NCBI GenBank assembly: GCA_019187405.1
Contig: JABAQZ010000020.1
Span: forward strand, 40,855 to 104,854
DNA: 64,000 nucleotides
Direction of reading: 5' to 3'
Origin: Ignavibacteria bacterium
GTDB taxonomy: Bacteria > Bacteroidota > Ignavibacteria > Tepidaquicellales > Tepidaquicellaceae
The position numbers were made by a program, and so were the translations under genes. Of this stretch, positions 53,142-63,138 are shown one piece after another. Numbering within the stretch: position 1 is the stretch's first letter; the number at the start of each line of letters is the position of its first letter. The notes under the pieces were generated by a model. That model made no database searches. It was given only the letters and a program-made list of their open reading frames with translations, and had not been told where the DNA came from.

Positions 53142-54247
53142 AATTAAAATTATTACTTGTTGTCGGGAATTGCAGTTTAAATGGTACAGAAAAATATGCT
53201 ATAGAATTAGCATCAAATTTAAATAAAGAAAAATATTCAGTTGTAATAGCAACACCTGAAAGAGGACAGCTTTCTGATATAATGAATAAATATGGAATTA
53301 GAGAGTTTGTATATAATAACGGAAAGATGAACAAATTTTCACTTAAAGGTACATTAAACCTTTTGAAACATATCAAAGAGGAAAAATATGATATTGTTCA
53401 TGCTAACAACGGAATAATTCCGTGTATATTGTCAAAGTTAATAGGAATAAAAATAGTTGTTGAAACAAAGCACGGGTTATTTTTTACCGAGGAGAAGCTT
53501 CGTAAATTAAATTTTTTTACTTTTATACATGAGCATTTAAAACAATATTATTCTGACTACATAATTGCAATTTCACAAAAAGACAAATCTTATTTGATAA
53601 AGTATTTCAAATTCAAAGAACATAAGATCAAAGTAATTTATAATGGGATAAAAACTGATAATCTGGATAAATACAAAGATTTAAAGTTACGCGTAGATAA
53701 AAATGAAAATGAAAATTTTATTCTTGGGAATATCGGAAGATTGACTTATCAAAAAGCCCAGGAAAGAATAATTAAAGCGTCCACTGTAATAGGAAAAGAG
53801 ATTGAAGGTTTAAAAATTTTATTGATAGGAGAAGGCGAGAACAGAGATATGTTAACTGATATGATAAAAAAAAATAAACTTGAAGATATTGTAAGCATAT
53901 TAAGTTATAAAGAAAACATTTACGATTATTACATGGAAATGGATGCTTTAATTTTAACATCAAGATTTGAAGGAATACCTTTTGTATTAATGGAGTCAAT
54001 GGCATTGGGAATTCCTGTAATCACTACAGACGTAGGCGGTATTGGTGACATTATTAAGAACGGATTTAACGGAATAATAATAGACGGAGATAATATTAAT
54101 GAAATTAAAGAAGCGATAAAAAAATTAAAATACGACAAGATAACTTATAAGAAAATTCAAATGAATGCATTGGAGACAATTTCCAAATACTCAATTAAAT
54201 CTTTTATTAATAATTATGAAGATGTTTATTCTTCCGCCTTGAATTAA
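53138..54247 (+). CDS. GT4 family glycosyltransferase
   Basis: This 369-residue protein is a GT-B fold GT4 enzyme, with VVGNCSLNGTEKYAIELASNLNK at the N-terminus, the donor-side LILTSRFEGIPFVLMESMALGIPVITTDVGG (Ex7E motif at EGIPFVLME) and IYNGIKTDNLDK as the interdomain linker. Start is TTG 53138, overlapping the preceding stop, so translation is coupled. It would act on the lipid-linked repeat unit. Confidence 0.88.
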   Translation: MKLKLLLVVGNCSLNGTEKYAIELASNLNKEKYSVVIATPERGQLSDIMNKYGIREFVYNNGKMNKFSLKGTLNLLKHIKEEKYDIVHANNGIIPCILSKLIGIKIVVETKHGLFFTEEKLRKLNFFTFIHEHLKQYYSDYIIAISQKDKSYLIKYFKFKEHKIKVIYNGIKTDNLDKYKDLKLRVDKNENENFILGNIGRLTYQKAQERIIKASTVIGKEIEGLKILLIGEGENRDMLTDMIKKNKLEDIVSILSYKENIYDYYMEMDALILTSRFEGIPFVLMESMALGIPVITTDVGGIGDIIKNGFNGIIIDGDNINEIKEAIKKLKYDKITYKKIQMNALETISKYSIKSFINNYEDVYSSALN

Positions 54248-54281
54248 TAAAATTAATAAAGCAGGAAAATTAACATTACAA

Positions 54282-55499
54282 ATGAAGGTTTTAATTTTAA
54301 CTCAATACTTTTATCCGGATATAGCAAGTACAGGTCAGTTATTGACAGAATTGTCAGTTGAGCTTTCGAAATTAGGAATCATAGTTGAGGTAATAACAGG
54401 ATATCCATCATATTCTTATAAAATTCCATCAAGTCAAAAAGAGGATTACTATTCAGTTAAGATCAGAAGAATATGGTCTACAAGATTAAATAAGAATAAA
54501 CTTATTGGTCAGATTACAAACTCAATTACTTTTTTTACAAATGCATTATTGTATTTAATAAGGAATAAAACTAAAACACCATTACTTATAGTTTCAAATC
54601 CCCCATTTTTGCCTTTTCTTGGATATCTTATAAATAAAATACAGGGGAAGAAATTTATTTTTCTTGTTCACGATGTTTTTCCTGAGAAAGCGGTTAAATT
54701 GGATTATATTAAAAGAGGAGGTATTCTTCATAAAATCTGGAAATTAGTTGATTACAAGATTTTAAGTTCAGCAGAATTTGTAATTGTCTTAAGCGAAACA
54801 ATGAAGGCAGTGATATTAAATAAACTTAAATTCATGAATATTAATAACACTGAAAGAGTTTTAAAAATAAATAATTGGGCAGACGGGAATTTTATATATC
54901 CTTCTACACAGAAAGGAGAAAATTTTAAAAGTGAAAACAGAATTGGAGATAAGTTTATAGTTCTTTATTCAGGGAATTTGGGTGCTTCGTATGAACTTGA
55001 AAAGATTATTGAAGCAGCCGTCAAGACAAAGGATGAAAAAATACTTTATGTATTTATAGGAGACGGAGTAAAAAAAAATAAGTTGGAAAATTTATCAAGA
55101 GAGCATAAACTTACAAATGTTAAGTTTTTTCCATATCTTGATAAATCTGTATTACCGTTTTCGTTAAATTCTGCAGATATATCCATTTTAACATATGAGG
55201 AAAATTTGGAAGGTTTACTAATGCCAAGCAAGTTATATACAATTTTAGCTTCGGGTAAACCCATAATAGCATTATGTCGACCTGATTCTGAAGTAAGCAA
55301 AATTATAGAAGCAGCAAATTGTGGTTTTACTGTTTATAAAGATACGGATGAATTTGTAAGAAGAGTAATGATGATTAAAGATAACACAGAATTAAGAAAA
55401 AAAATGGGAGATAATTCCAGAATATATTTTGAAAAATTTTTTTCCATAAATAATTCAGTTATGGTTTATCGAGATTTAATTGAGAAATTAAATTCATAG
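54282..55499 (+). CDS. GT4 family glycosyltransferase (WcaI/WbuB-like)
   Basis: This 405-residue protein begins VLILTQYFYPDIASTGQLLTELSVELSKLGI and ends in LLMPSKLYTILASGKPIIALCRPDSEVSKIIE, matching the WbuB/WcaI-type GT4 branch. A mid-region VSNPPFLPFLGYLI and HDVFPEKAVKLDYI are also typical. The branch lacks the usual EGFG loop. Donor and acceptor are not deducible. Confidence 0.87.
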   Translation: MKVLILTQYFYPDIASTGQLLTELSVELSKLGIIVEVITGYPSYSYKIPSSQKEDYYSVKIRRIWSTRLNKNKLIGQITNSITFFTNALLYLIRNKTKTPLLIVSNPPFLPFLGYLINKIQGKKFIFLVHDVFPEKAVKLDYIKRGGILHKIWKLVDYKILSSAEFVIVLSETMKAVILNKLKFMNINNTERVLKINNWADGNFIYPSTQKGENFKSENRIGDKFIVLYSGNLGASYELEKIIEAAVKTKDEKILYVFIGDGVKKNKLENLSREHKLTNVKFFPYLDKSVLPFSLNSADISILTYEENLEGLLMPSKLYTILASGKPIIALCRPDSEVSKIIEAANCGFTVYKDTDEFVRRVMMIKDNTELRKKMGDNSRIYFEKFFSINNSVMVYRDLIEKLNS

Positions 55500-55505
55500 T
55501 GTGAA

Positions 55506-56507
55506 ATGAAAAGCATAAGTATATGCTATTTTGCAAGAGTCCCAGACATTGAACTATTTAACAGGATAGATTTTTATTCAAATGACATTAAAATTTTAAG
55601 AAAATTAGGATATAAAGTAATATTATGTAATGATTATTTCAATTTACCTGACTGTGATTTATATTTTGTTTGGTGGTGGAGTTCGGGTATAATCCCGTTA
55701 CTGAAAGCAAAACTAAAGAAAAGACCCGTTATAATGATTGGGAATATACATTTTTCGGATCCATCAAAACAAGGTTACAAATACAGACCATTTTATATAA
55801 AAATGTTTATTAAATTTTCTTTAAAGTATTCGGATATTCAGATAGCAACTTCAAAAATCGAATTAGAAGATCTGAAGAATTTTCAGACAAAGAATCCAAA
55901 CTTAGTTTATCATGCAATTGATGAAGAAAAATACAGATACAGTGATCGAAGACGCGAGAATATAATATTAACAGTTACGAGATTAATAAAGCTAAATATA
56001 GAACGGAAAAAAGTACTGGAAATTATAGAAGCTTTTTCAATTTTTTTGAATGAGTTTCCTGATTACAAGTTATACATAGTTGGGAGAAAAGAAGATGACG
56101 GATATGGAATGGTAGAAGAAAAAATCGAACGTTTAAAGCTATCAAATAAGGTAATAATGACAGGAAGTATAACAGATGAAGAAAAGATTGAGTTATACCA
56201 AAAAAGTAAAGTGTATGTCCAGCCAACCAGTTATGAAGGATTTGGGATGGCGATAGCTGAAAGTATGCTTTGCGGAACGCCGGTTGTAACAAGTTTAAAC
56301 GGAGCCGTATCGGAAGTTACAGGGGATTATGCTGTATTTGTAAATCCCGATGATCCTGTAAGTATATTTAATGGAATAAAAAAACTTGTCACAGATGAAA
56401 AATTATACGGAGAAATTAGAGAAAAAGGATATCACAGAATCAGGGATAACTTTTCATTTAAAAAACGAACAGAAGAAATTGATAAGCTTATAAAAAGTCT
56501 GATTTAG
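55506..56507 (+). CDS. GT4 family glycosyltransferase
   Basis: This 333-residue protein has a GT-B C-terminal half with ILTVTRLIKLNIERKKVLEIIEAF, LYIVGRKEDDGYGM and YVQPTSYEGFGMAIAESMLCGTPVV (Ex7E motif). The N-terminal half (YFARVPDIELFNRIDFYSNDIKILRKLGYKV) is shorter than usual for GT4. It lies six bases after the previous gene. It is followed by about 250 AT-rich bases, where the strongly AT-rich part of the locus ends. Confidence 0.85.
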   Translation: MKSISICYFARVPDIELFNRIDFYSNDIKILRKLGYKVILCNDYFNLPDCDLYFVWWWSSGIIPLLKAKLKKRPVIMIGNIHFSDPSKQGYKYRPFYIKMFIKFSLKYSDIQIATSKIELEDLKNFQTKNPNLVYHAIDEEKYRYSDRRRENIILTVTRLIKLNIERKKVLEIIEAFSIFLNEFPDYKLYIVGRKEDDGYGMVEEKIERLKLSNKVIMTGSITDEEKIELYQKSKVYVQPTSYEGFGMAIAESMLCGTPVVTSLNGAVSEVTGDYAVFVNPDDPVSIFNGIKKLVTDEKLYGEIREKGYHRIRDNFSFKKRTEEIDKLIKSLI

Positions 56508-56759
56508 AAATCAGAATAAATAATAAATATGTTATTATGAAAAGAAAGATTCAGAATCATGATTAATAAGAAGAAGCATACATAAAAAATTTTAAAAATT
56601 TTAAAATTATTAAAAATATACATTTTTTTAGCTGATTAATAAATTTACTGATAAGATTCCAGTAATGGAAATGATTGGGCAATATTTTGTTTATTATTTT
56701 CTTTATGTCATCAATTATATAATTTGCAAAAGTGATTTTGAATTAATTCAATAAAGTAA

Positions 56760-58136
56760 TTGTCCCCAAAAAAAGAAAAATTTTTCTTATTCATTTCCGA
56801 TCTGATATTCATCAACCTTGCCTGGGCAGTTTATTATTATATCAGAGTGGAGTCGGGGTGGATTATGTATGCAAATCCACCCGCATTTTTGATTCCATTG
56901 ATTGTAGTTTACATATACTGGCTTATAATATTTTCATTTGCCGGATTGTATCAGCACTGGTTTGTAAGATCGAGGTTTGATGAATTTTCGTCGGTATTAA
57001 AAGCCGTATCTGCCGGATGTTTTATATTGTTCTTTATAATATTCATCGATGATTACATGGATAACGCTCCGATAATTTCCAGATTTCTCATTCTTATATA
57101 CTGGTTATTGATGGCAATTTGCGTAAGTGCGGGAAGAATAATAATCAGGAGTGTTCAGAGGAATCTGCTTGAGAAAGGAATCGGACTAAGAAATACACTT
57201 ATTGTAGGGAAGGGAGAAAAAGCCAAAGAGCTAAAAGTAATGACGGAAAAATTTCCACAGCTTGGGTACAAAGTATTGGGATTTATCTCACTTAACAGGA
57301 ACAATGAAAAGGAATCAGGCTGGAAGCTCAGTGATATTTCAGAAATTATAAAAGAGCAAGAGATATCCGAAATACTAATAGCACTGGAAACTGCTGAAAA
57401 GGATCATCTTGCAGAAATTTTCAAATACTGTACGGAAGAAAAAGTTAATCTGAAAATTCTTCCTGACATGTATGAGATTGTAAGCGGAATGGCCAAGACT
57501 AATCAGATATACGGTGTACCGCTAATAGAAGTGATGCCTGACATCATGAGTCCGGCAGGCAAGCTAACGAAAAGGATAATTGACATAGGGATATCAGTAT
57601 TAACTTTGTTAATATTGTCACCACTTTTGTTGATTGTATCTTTTCTGATAAAAGTGACATCGAAAGGTCCGGTATTATACAAGCAGATCAGGGTTGGAAG
57701 AAAAGGTAAGGAGTTTAACATATATAAATTCCGATCGATGGTTGAGAATTCGGAAGAATACGGACCCGAGTGGGCAGGAGAAAAAGATCCGAGGATAACC
57801 AAGCTTGGGAGAGTTTTAAGAAAAACATACATAGATGAAGTACCTCAAATGATAAATGTACTTAAGAACGAAATGAGTCTAATAGGTCCTAGACCTGAAA
57901 GACCTTTTTTTGTGGAACAGCTTAAAAAAGAAATACCATATTATTATAAAAGGTTAACAATAAAGCCGGGTATTACCGGCTGGGCGCAGATAAAGCATAA
58001 GTATGATTCTTCACTTGAAGATGTCAGGACAAAACTGCAGTATGATTTTTATTATATAGAGAACATGAGTTTAAAATTAGATTTCAGGATAATGATAAAT
58101 ACAATTATAGTAATTATATTAATGAAAGGGCATTAG
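56760..58136 (+). CDS. Initiating sugar transferase (polyprenyl glycosylphosphotransferase)
   Basis: This 458-residue protein starts at TTG 56760, has four or five N-terminal membrane segments, a nucleotide-binding-like central domain (LIVGKGEKAKELKVM, ISEIIKEQEISEILIALE) and a C-terminal bacterial sugar transferase domain: KRIIDIGISVLTLLILSPLLLIV, RVGRKGKEFNIYKFRSM, TYIDEVPQMINVLKNEMSLIGPRPERP (catalytic Asp-Glu) and KPGITGWAQI. It attaches the first sugar phosphate to undecaprenyl phosphate. It lies in front of the DPM1-like gene with a two-base gap. Confidence 0.92.
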   Translation: MSPKKEKFFLFISDLIFINLAWAVYYYIRVESGWIMYANPPAFLIPLIVVYIYWLIIFSFAGLYQHWFVRSRFDEFSSVLKAVSAGCFILFFIIFIDDYMDNAPIISRFLILIYWLLMAICVSAGRIIIRSVQRNLLEKGIGLRNTLIVGKGEKAKELKVMTEKFPQLGYKVLGFISLNRNNEKESGWKLSDISEIIKEQEISEILIALETAEKDHLAEIFKYCTEEKVNLKILPDMYEIVSGMAKTNQIYGVPLIEVMPDIMSPAGKLTKRIIDIGISVLTLLILSPLLLIVSFLIKVTSKGPVLYKQIRVGRKGKEFNIYKFRSMVENSEEYGPEWAGEKDPRITKLGRVLRKTYIDEVPQMINVLKNEMSLIGPRPERPFFVEQLKKEIPYYYKRLTIKPGITGWAQIKHKYDSSLEDVRTKLQYDFYYIENMSLKLDFRIMINTIIVIILMKGH

Positions 58137-58138
58137 AA

Positions 58139-58861
58139 TTGAACAGAATACTTGTCATTATACCGACATATAATGAAGCTGACAACATTGTAAAAATCAT
58201 CCCAGAGGTATTGAAGAATTCCGGCGGAGACAATGATTTCAATGTGTTGGTTGTGGATGACAATTCGCCTGACGGGACGGCAAAGTTAGTCGAAGAAATG
58301 AATAATGAAAAAGTTAATCTGCTTAAGAGAGAAAAGAAATCGGGATTAGGAACGGCATATCTTGCCGGATTCAGATATGCGATAGAAAAAAATTATGATT
58401 TTGTTTTTGAAATGGATGCCGATTTTTCACATGATCCAAAGTATTTGAAAGTATTTATAGAAAAAATTTTGGAGGGTTATGATCTTGTAATTGGGTCGAG
58501 ATACATAAACGGAATTTCGGTACTCAACTGGCCTTTGAGAAGACTGATTATGAGTTATATGGCAAGTGTTTATACAAGGATGATTACCGGGCTTAAAGTA
58601 ATGGATACTACTGCGGGATTTATGTGTTACAGGGTTTCTGCATTAAAGCAGATAAATCTTGACGAAGTAAAGTCAAACGGTTATTCATTTCAGATAGAGA
58701 TGAAGTTTAAATTTTTTAAAAAGGGATTCAGGATATTTGAAGTGCCTATACTATTCATTGACAGAAGAGAAGGGGAATCAAAGATGTCGAAGAAAGTAGT
58801 ATATGAAGCTTACTTCATGGTATGGAAATTAAAGTTTAAATCGCTCACCGGAAAATTATAA
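58139..58861 (+). CDS. DPM1-like polyprenyl-phosphate sugar synthase (GT2)
   Basis: This 240-residue protein matches dolichol-phosphate-mannose synthase-type GT2 enzymes, with NRILVIIPTYNEADNIVKII, VLVVDDNSPDGTAKLVE, FEMDADFSHDPKYL and DTTAGFMCYRVSALKQI. No C-terminal membrane anchors are present (as in single-domain Dpm1 forms). It would make a polyprenyl-phosphate sugar, perhaps the donor for GT39-type enzymes such as that at 22713. Start is TTG 58139. Confidence 0.92.
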   Translation: MNRILVIIPTYNEADNIVKIIPEVLKNSGGDNDFNVLVVDDNSPDGTAKLVEEMNNEKVNLLKREKKSGLGTAYLAGFRYAIEKNYDFVFEMDADFSHDPKYLKVFIEKILEGYDLVIGSRYINGISVLNWPLRRLIMSYMASVYTRMITGLKVMDTTAGFMCYRVSALKQINLDEVKSNGYSFQIEMKFKFFKKGFRIFEVPILFIDRREGESKMSKKVVYEAYFMVWKLKFKSLTGKL

Positions 58862-58868
58862 ATTGTAA

Positions 58869-60809
58869 ATGACGGATGTATCTGTAGTAATAGTAAATTA
58901 CAATGTTAAAGATCTTGTAGATAACTGTATCTCGTCAATATACAAAGCAAATTCCGGAAAATATGCAATAGAAATTTTTTTTGTAGATAACAATTCAATT
59001 GACGGAAGCGCCGATCATATAACAGCAAAGTATCCGGAAGTAAAAGTAATAAGGAATGATGTTAACATAGGTTTTTCAAAAGCAAACAACATGGCATTGA
59101 AGCTTGCTTCCGGTAAATACCTACTAATATTAAATCCCGATACATTACTTGAGGAGGGTACATTTGAAAGATTAATTGAATTTTGCGGGAGACACATTGA
59201 TGCAGGAGCAGTTACGTCCAAGCTTATACTTGCAAACGGAAAACTTGATTCAGCATGCAGAAGGAGTTTTCCAACATTGTCGGTGGCATTATCGAGAATT
59301 ACTGGTTTGTCTAAATTATTTCCAAAAAGTAAAATATTCGGCAAATACAATCTTACATATCTTGATGAAAACATTACTCATGAGACGGATGCAATTTGCG
59401 GAGCGTTTATGTTTATACCGAAAAAAGTACTTGAAGAAACCGGATTATTTGATGAAGACTACTTTATGTACGGAGAGGATCTTGATCTTTGTTTTCGGAT
59501 AAAGAAAAAGGGATACAAGATATATTATTTCCCTGAAGTAACTACAATTCACTTCAAAGGTGAAAGCACAAGGAAAACAAATCTTTCTTATGTGAATAAT
59601 TTTTACGGAGCGATGAAAATATTTGTAAGGAAGAATTTTACCGGGCTGCCGAGGATTCTGTCGATTATGATACAGTTGGGAATTTACGGGAGGTCATTTA
59701 TTTCATATCTGAAGAGAATTTCTGCATACATATTCATACCGTTAATTGACATAGGATTTTTATTTCTGGCTTTTATACTTTCGATAAAAATAAGATTTGA
59801 TATTTTTCCAACTCCTGAATATTTATTTATAATTACTGTATATCTTATAGTATGGCTGATCATATTTTCGGTAATGGGGTTGTATTCAAAGAAAAATTTT
59901 CTATCGGTAAAAAAGGCATTCAACGGATTAATCATTGGTTTTTTTATAAACTCTTCAATTACATATTTCTTCAATGAGTATGCATTTTCGAGGGGTGTAA
60001 TACTTGCATCCACGCTATTCGGTTTAGTATTTTTGATATTTTGGAGGGCAGTCGTAAAATCTTACATGTTTTTTGTTTCCAAGAATATACTTCTCAGCAA
60101 GGTAAATCTTCTCATAGTGGGAAAGGAGAAGTTGAATCAGAATACCGAAGACAAGTTAAATTCAAAATATAATGTTTCGCATTTTGATGAGATCGGAAAG
60201 AAGAAAAGCATATCGGAGCTTGAGGAGACGATTCAGATTGGAAAATTTGACGAAGTAGTATTTACCGGAAATTATTTTTCAAATCAGGATATACTTAATC
60301 TCATCTGGGACTTCAGAAATAGGAATGTCAGATTCAAAATATTCCCATCAGGGAAAGAGTTGATACTTTCAAAGTTAAACACTAACAGTTTGGATGAAAT
60401 TAATTTAATAGAAATTGAATACAATATTAATAATAAATTAAATATATTTTTAAAAAGGCTGTTTGATCTCTTGTTATCTTTTTTACTTCTCGTTACCATT
60501 TATCCGGTAATATATTTATTGAAAAGGTTTTCAGGGATGGAGTTTTCAAAAAAAGTTTCAAAATTGTTTTTACTTCCGGAAGTATTTACTGGGAAGTACA
60601 GTTTTGTCGGATATCCTGTATGGCAGGAAAACAACAGGTTAAATTATACAGGTAAGAGAGGGCTGACGGGATTAATTCAGTTGAATTATTACAATGGCAT
60701 TACAGAAGAGGAAATGGATAATTTTAACATATTTTATGCAAAGAATCAGAGCATACTATTAGATACCGAGATATTATTAAAAACATTTTTTTCCGTATTT
60801 AAAAAATAG
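58869..60809 (+). CDS. Fusion of GT2 glycosyltransferase and degenerate sugar transferase
   Basis: This 646-residue protein has two parts. Residues 1-270 are a complete GT2 enzyme (VSVVIVNYNVKDLVDNCISSIY, NPDTLLEEGTFERL, FDEDYFMYGEDLDLCFRIKKKGYKI). Residues about 275-646 repeat the layout of the initiating sugar transferase at 56760: four membrane segments, a cytoplasmic domain (LLIVGKEKLNQNTEDKL) and an end domain that begins LFDLLLSFLLLVTIYP. The catalytic blocks are lost: where active enzymes have KFRSM, the Asp-Glu pair and GPRP, this one has KLFLLPEVFTGKYSFVGYPV. It probably does not transfer sugar phosphate and may anchor or position the GT2 domain. Confidence 0.82.
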   Translation: MTDVSVVIVNYNVKDLVDNCISSIYKANSGKYAIEIFFVDNNSIDGSADHITAKYPEVKVIRNDVNIGFSKANNMALKLASGKYLLILNPDTLLEEGTFERLIEFCGRHIDAGAVTSKLILANGKLDSACRRSFPTLSVALSRITGLSKLFPKSKIFGKYNLTYLDENITHETDAICGAFMFIPKKVLEETGLFDEDYFMYGEDLDLCFRIKKKGYKIYYFPEVTTIHFKGESTRKTNLSYVNNFYGAMKIFVRKNFTGLPRILSIMIQLGIYGRSFISYLKRISAYIFIPLIDIGFLFLAFILSIKIRFDIFPTPEYLFIITVYLIVWLIIFSVMGLYSKKNFLSVKKAFNGLIIGFFINSSITYFFNEYAFSRGVILASTLFGLVFLIFWRAVVKSYMFFVSKNILLSKVNLLIVGKEKLNQNTEDKLNSKYNVSHFDEIGKKKSISELEETIQIGKFDEVVFTGNYFSNQDILNLIWDFRNRNVRFKIFPSGKELILSKLNTNSLDEINLIEIEYNINNKLNIFLKRLFDLLLSFLLLVTIYPVIYLLKRFSGMEFSKKVSKLFLLPEVFTGKYSFVGYPVWQENNRLNYTGKRGLTGLIQLNYYNGITEEEMDNFNIFYAKNQSILLDTEILLKTFFSVFKK

Positions 60810-60818
60810 AATTGATTA

Positions 60819-61772
60819 ATGGCTGTACAAAATATTCTTGGATTTGAAAAACCAATCATAGAGCTTGAGAAGAAAATTTCCGAGATGAGAAAGATGGCGG
60901 ATAAATTTGACATATCAAATGAAATCAACAAACTTGAATCCAAGGTGAATTCATTAAGGAAAGAAGTTTTTGAAAATCTAACACCGTGGCAGATAGTACA
61001 GTTGGCACGTCATCCGGAGAGACCATATTCGCTTGATTACATTTATCTCATGACAGAAAATTTCATAGAGCTACATGGAGACAGGCGCTATAGCGACGAT
61101 AAAGCAATAGTTGGAGGATTTGCAAAGCTTGGAGAAGAAACAGTAATGATAATAGGTCAGCAGAAGGGAAGGGATACGAAATCCAATATTTACAGAAACT
61201 TCGGGATGCCGAATCCAGAGGGATACAGGAAAGCGCTCAGGCTAATGAAACTTGCTGAAAAATTTAATAAACCTGTTATCACTTTAATTGACACACCGGG
61301 TGCATATCCTGGAATAGAAGCTGAAGAACGCGGACAGGCGGAAGCAATTGCGAGAAACCTATTTGAGATGTCAAAGTTGCAGGTACCAATAATAGCAGTT
61401 ATTATAGGTGAGGGGGCATCGGGAGGTGCATTGGGAATCGGACTTGGGGATCGTGTATTAATGCTTCAATATTGCTGGTATTCGGTAATATCGCCTGAGT
61501 CATGTTCATCGATACTTTGGAGAAGCTGGGATTTTAAAGAGCAGGCAGCCGAATCTCTGAAGTTAACATCACAGGACATGTTGAAATTGAAAATCATTGA
61601 CAGAATAATAGAAGAGCCGGAGGGTGGCGCTCACAGGGATCATGAAAAAGCCGCAGCAATACTTAAGGGAGTGTTAGTAGAAGAGCTTGCAGGAGTAAAA
61701 AAAATAAAAAAAGAAAAATTACTTGACAGCAGGATAAAGAAATTCGGCGAGATGGGATTCTGGAAAGAATAA
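60819..61772 (+). CDS. accA: Acetyl-CoA carboxylase carboxyltransferase subunit alpha
   Basis: This 317-residue protein matches AccA, with [104 protein letters not shown] and [22 protein letters not shown]. With AccD it transfers the carboxyl from biotin to acetyl-CoA, giving malonyl-CoA. It starts 9 bases after the polysaccharide locus and is followed by murA; accB and accC lie elsewhere in the window. Confidence 0.97.
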   Translation: MAVQNILGFEKPIIELEKKISEMRKMADKFDISNEINKLESKVNSLRKEVFENLTPWQIVQLARHPERPYSLDYIYLMTENFIELHGDRRYSDDKAIVGGFAKLGEETVMIIGQQKGRDTKSNIYRNFGMPNPEGYRKALRLMKLAEKFNKPVITLIDTPGAYPGIEAEERGQAEAIARNLFEMSKLQVPIIAVIIGEGASGGALGIGLGDRVLMLQYCWYSVISPESCSSILWRSWDFKEQAAESLKLTSQDMLKLKIIDRIIEEPEGGAHRDHEKAAAILKGVLVEELAGVKKIKKEKLLDSRIKKFGEMGFWKE

Positions 61773-61817
61773 AACATTACCTCAAAAATTCAATTCTTAA
61801 AATAAACAAAATCATAA

Positions 61818-63128
61818 TTGTCATCTCTTGTATCAAAATTTATTATAAACGGCGGATATCCATTACATGGGAGAGTAAAGATAAGCGGAGCTAAAAATTC
61901 GGCAACTAAACTGCTTGTAGCTTCAATGCTGACTGATAAGAATTGTATATTACATAACTCTCCTAACAAAATAAGCGATCTTGCGGTAACGATAGAAATA
62001 TGTGAATCTGCGGGAAGCAAGATACATACGGACAGAGATTTACTTACTGTCAGGACTGAAAAAATTTTGAATACGCATATTTCGGAAATTCTCGGAAATA
62101 AAAACAGGATAGCAATACTGCTTGCTGGTCCGTTACTTCACAGAACGGGAAAAGCAGAGATACCAATACCTGGGGGATGCAGAATCGGCACAAGGCCAGT
62201 AAATTTTCACATTGAGTCATTGAAGAGATTAAACTGCAACGTTGAAATAAAAGATGATTACTACATACTCAGCACGGATGGATTGAGGGGTAATAACATA
62301 AGTCTTGATTATCCGAGTGTCGGGGCAACCGAAAACATAATTATAGCAAGTACACTTGCAAAGGGAAGGACAGTATTGACAAATGCAGCGGTAGAGCCGG
62401 AGATTATTGATTTGATAAAATTCTTACAAAAGATGGGAGCAATAATTGAGATAAGTACAGACAGGAAAATAACCATTGAAGGTGTTGACCGGCTTAACGG
62501 AGCGGAGCATTATGTTATTCCGGACAGAAATCAGGCAGCATCTTTTGCGTGTGCCGGGCTTGCATCAAAGGGAGACATATTTATAGAGAACGCAGTTCAG
62601 GAGAATCTGATTACATTTTTAAATACCATAAGGAGAGTTGGAGGAAAATTTGAAATAGGAGAAAGCGGGATTAGATTTTATTATGATGGCGAGTTGAAAT
62701 CGATACCGATAGAGACAAACGTGCATCCTGGATTTATGACGGACTGGCAGCAGCCGTTTGTAATATTGATGACACAGGCAAGGGGGATATCAATAGTTCA
62801 TGAGACGGTATATGAGGAAAGGTTTGGTTATGTTAAAGAGCTTAACAAAATGGGAGCGGAGATTGAATTATATGATACATGTCTTGGAGGATTGCAATGT
62901 AGATTTGCAAATACGCATTACTTTCACAGTGCAGTAGTAAAAGGACCTACGGAACTTAGGGCAGCGGCAATAGATGTACCTGATCTTCGAGCTGGATTTT
63001 CGTATTTGATAGCAGGGGTGATAGCAAAGGGGGAGTCGGTAGTAAATGGTGCGATATACATTGACAGGGGATATGAGGAGATAGATTTGAAGTTAAGGGA
63101 TTTAGGAGCAGACATTAAGAGAATCTGA
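61818..63128 (+). CDS. murA: UDP-N-acetylglucosamine 1-carboxyvinyltransferase
   Basis: This 436-residue protein is MurA, the first committed enzyme of peptidoglycan synthesis. Visible features are FIINGGYPLHGRVKISGAKNSATKLL, the catalytic cysteine in GGCRIGTRP (Cys121, equivalent to E. coli Cys115), TNAAVEPEIIDLI and the late TDWQQPFVILMTQARG with NGAIYIDRGYEEI. Start is TTG 61818; the family's own sequence begins a few residues later, so a start closer to FIINGG cannot be excluded. A 23-bp tandem repeat begins directly after its stop. Confidence 0.96.
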   Translation: MSSLVSKFIINGGYPLHGRVKISGAKNSATKLLVASMLTDKNCILHNSPNKISDLAVTIEICESAGSKIHTDRDLLTVRTEKILNTHISEILGNKNRIAILLAGPLLHRTGKAEIPIPGGCRIGTRPVNFHIESLKRLNCNVEIKDDYYILSTDGLRGNNISLDYPSVGATENIIIASTLAKGRTVLTNAAVEPEIIDLIKFLQKMGAIIEISTDRKITIEGVDRLNGAEHYVIPDRNQAASFACAGLASKGDIFIENAVQENLITFLNTIRRVGGKFEIGESGIRFYYDGELKSIPIETNVHPGFMTDWQQPFVILMTQARGISIVHETVYEERFGYVKELNKMGAEIELYDTCLGGLQCRFANTHYFHSAVVKGPTELRAAAIDVPDLRAGFSYLIAGVIAKGESVVNGAIYIDRGYEEIDLKLRDLGADIKRI

Positions 63129-63138
63129 AGAATTTGTG

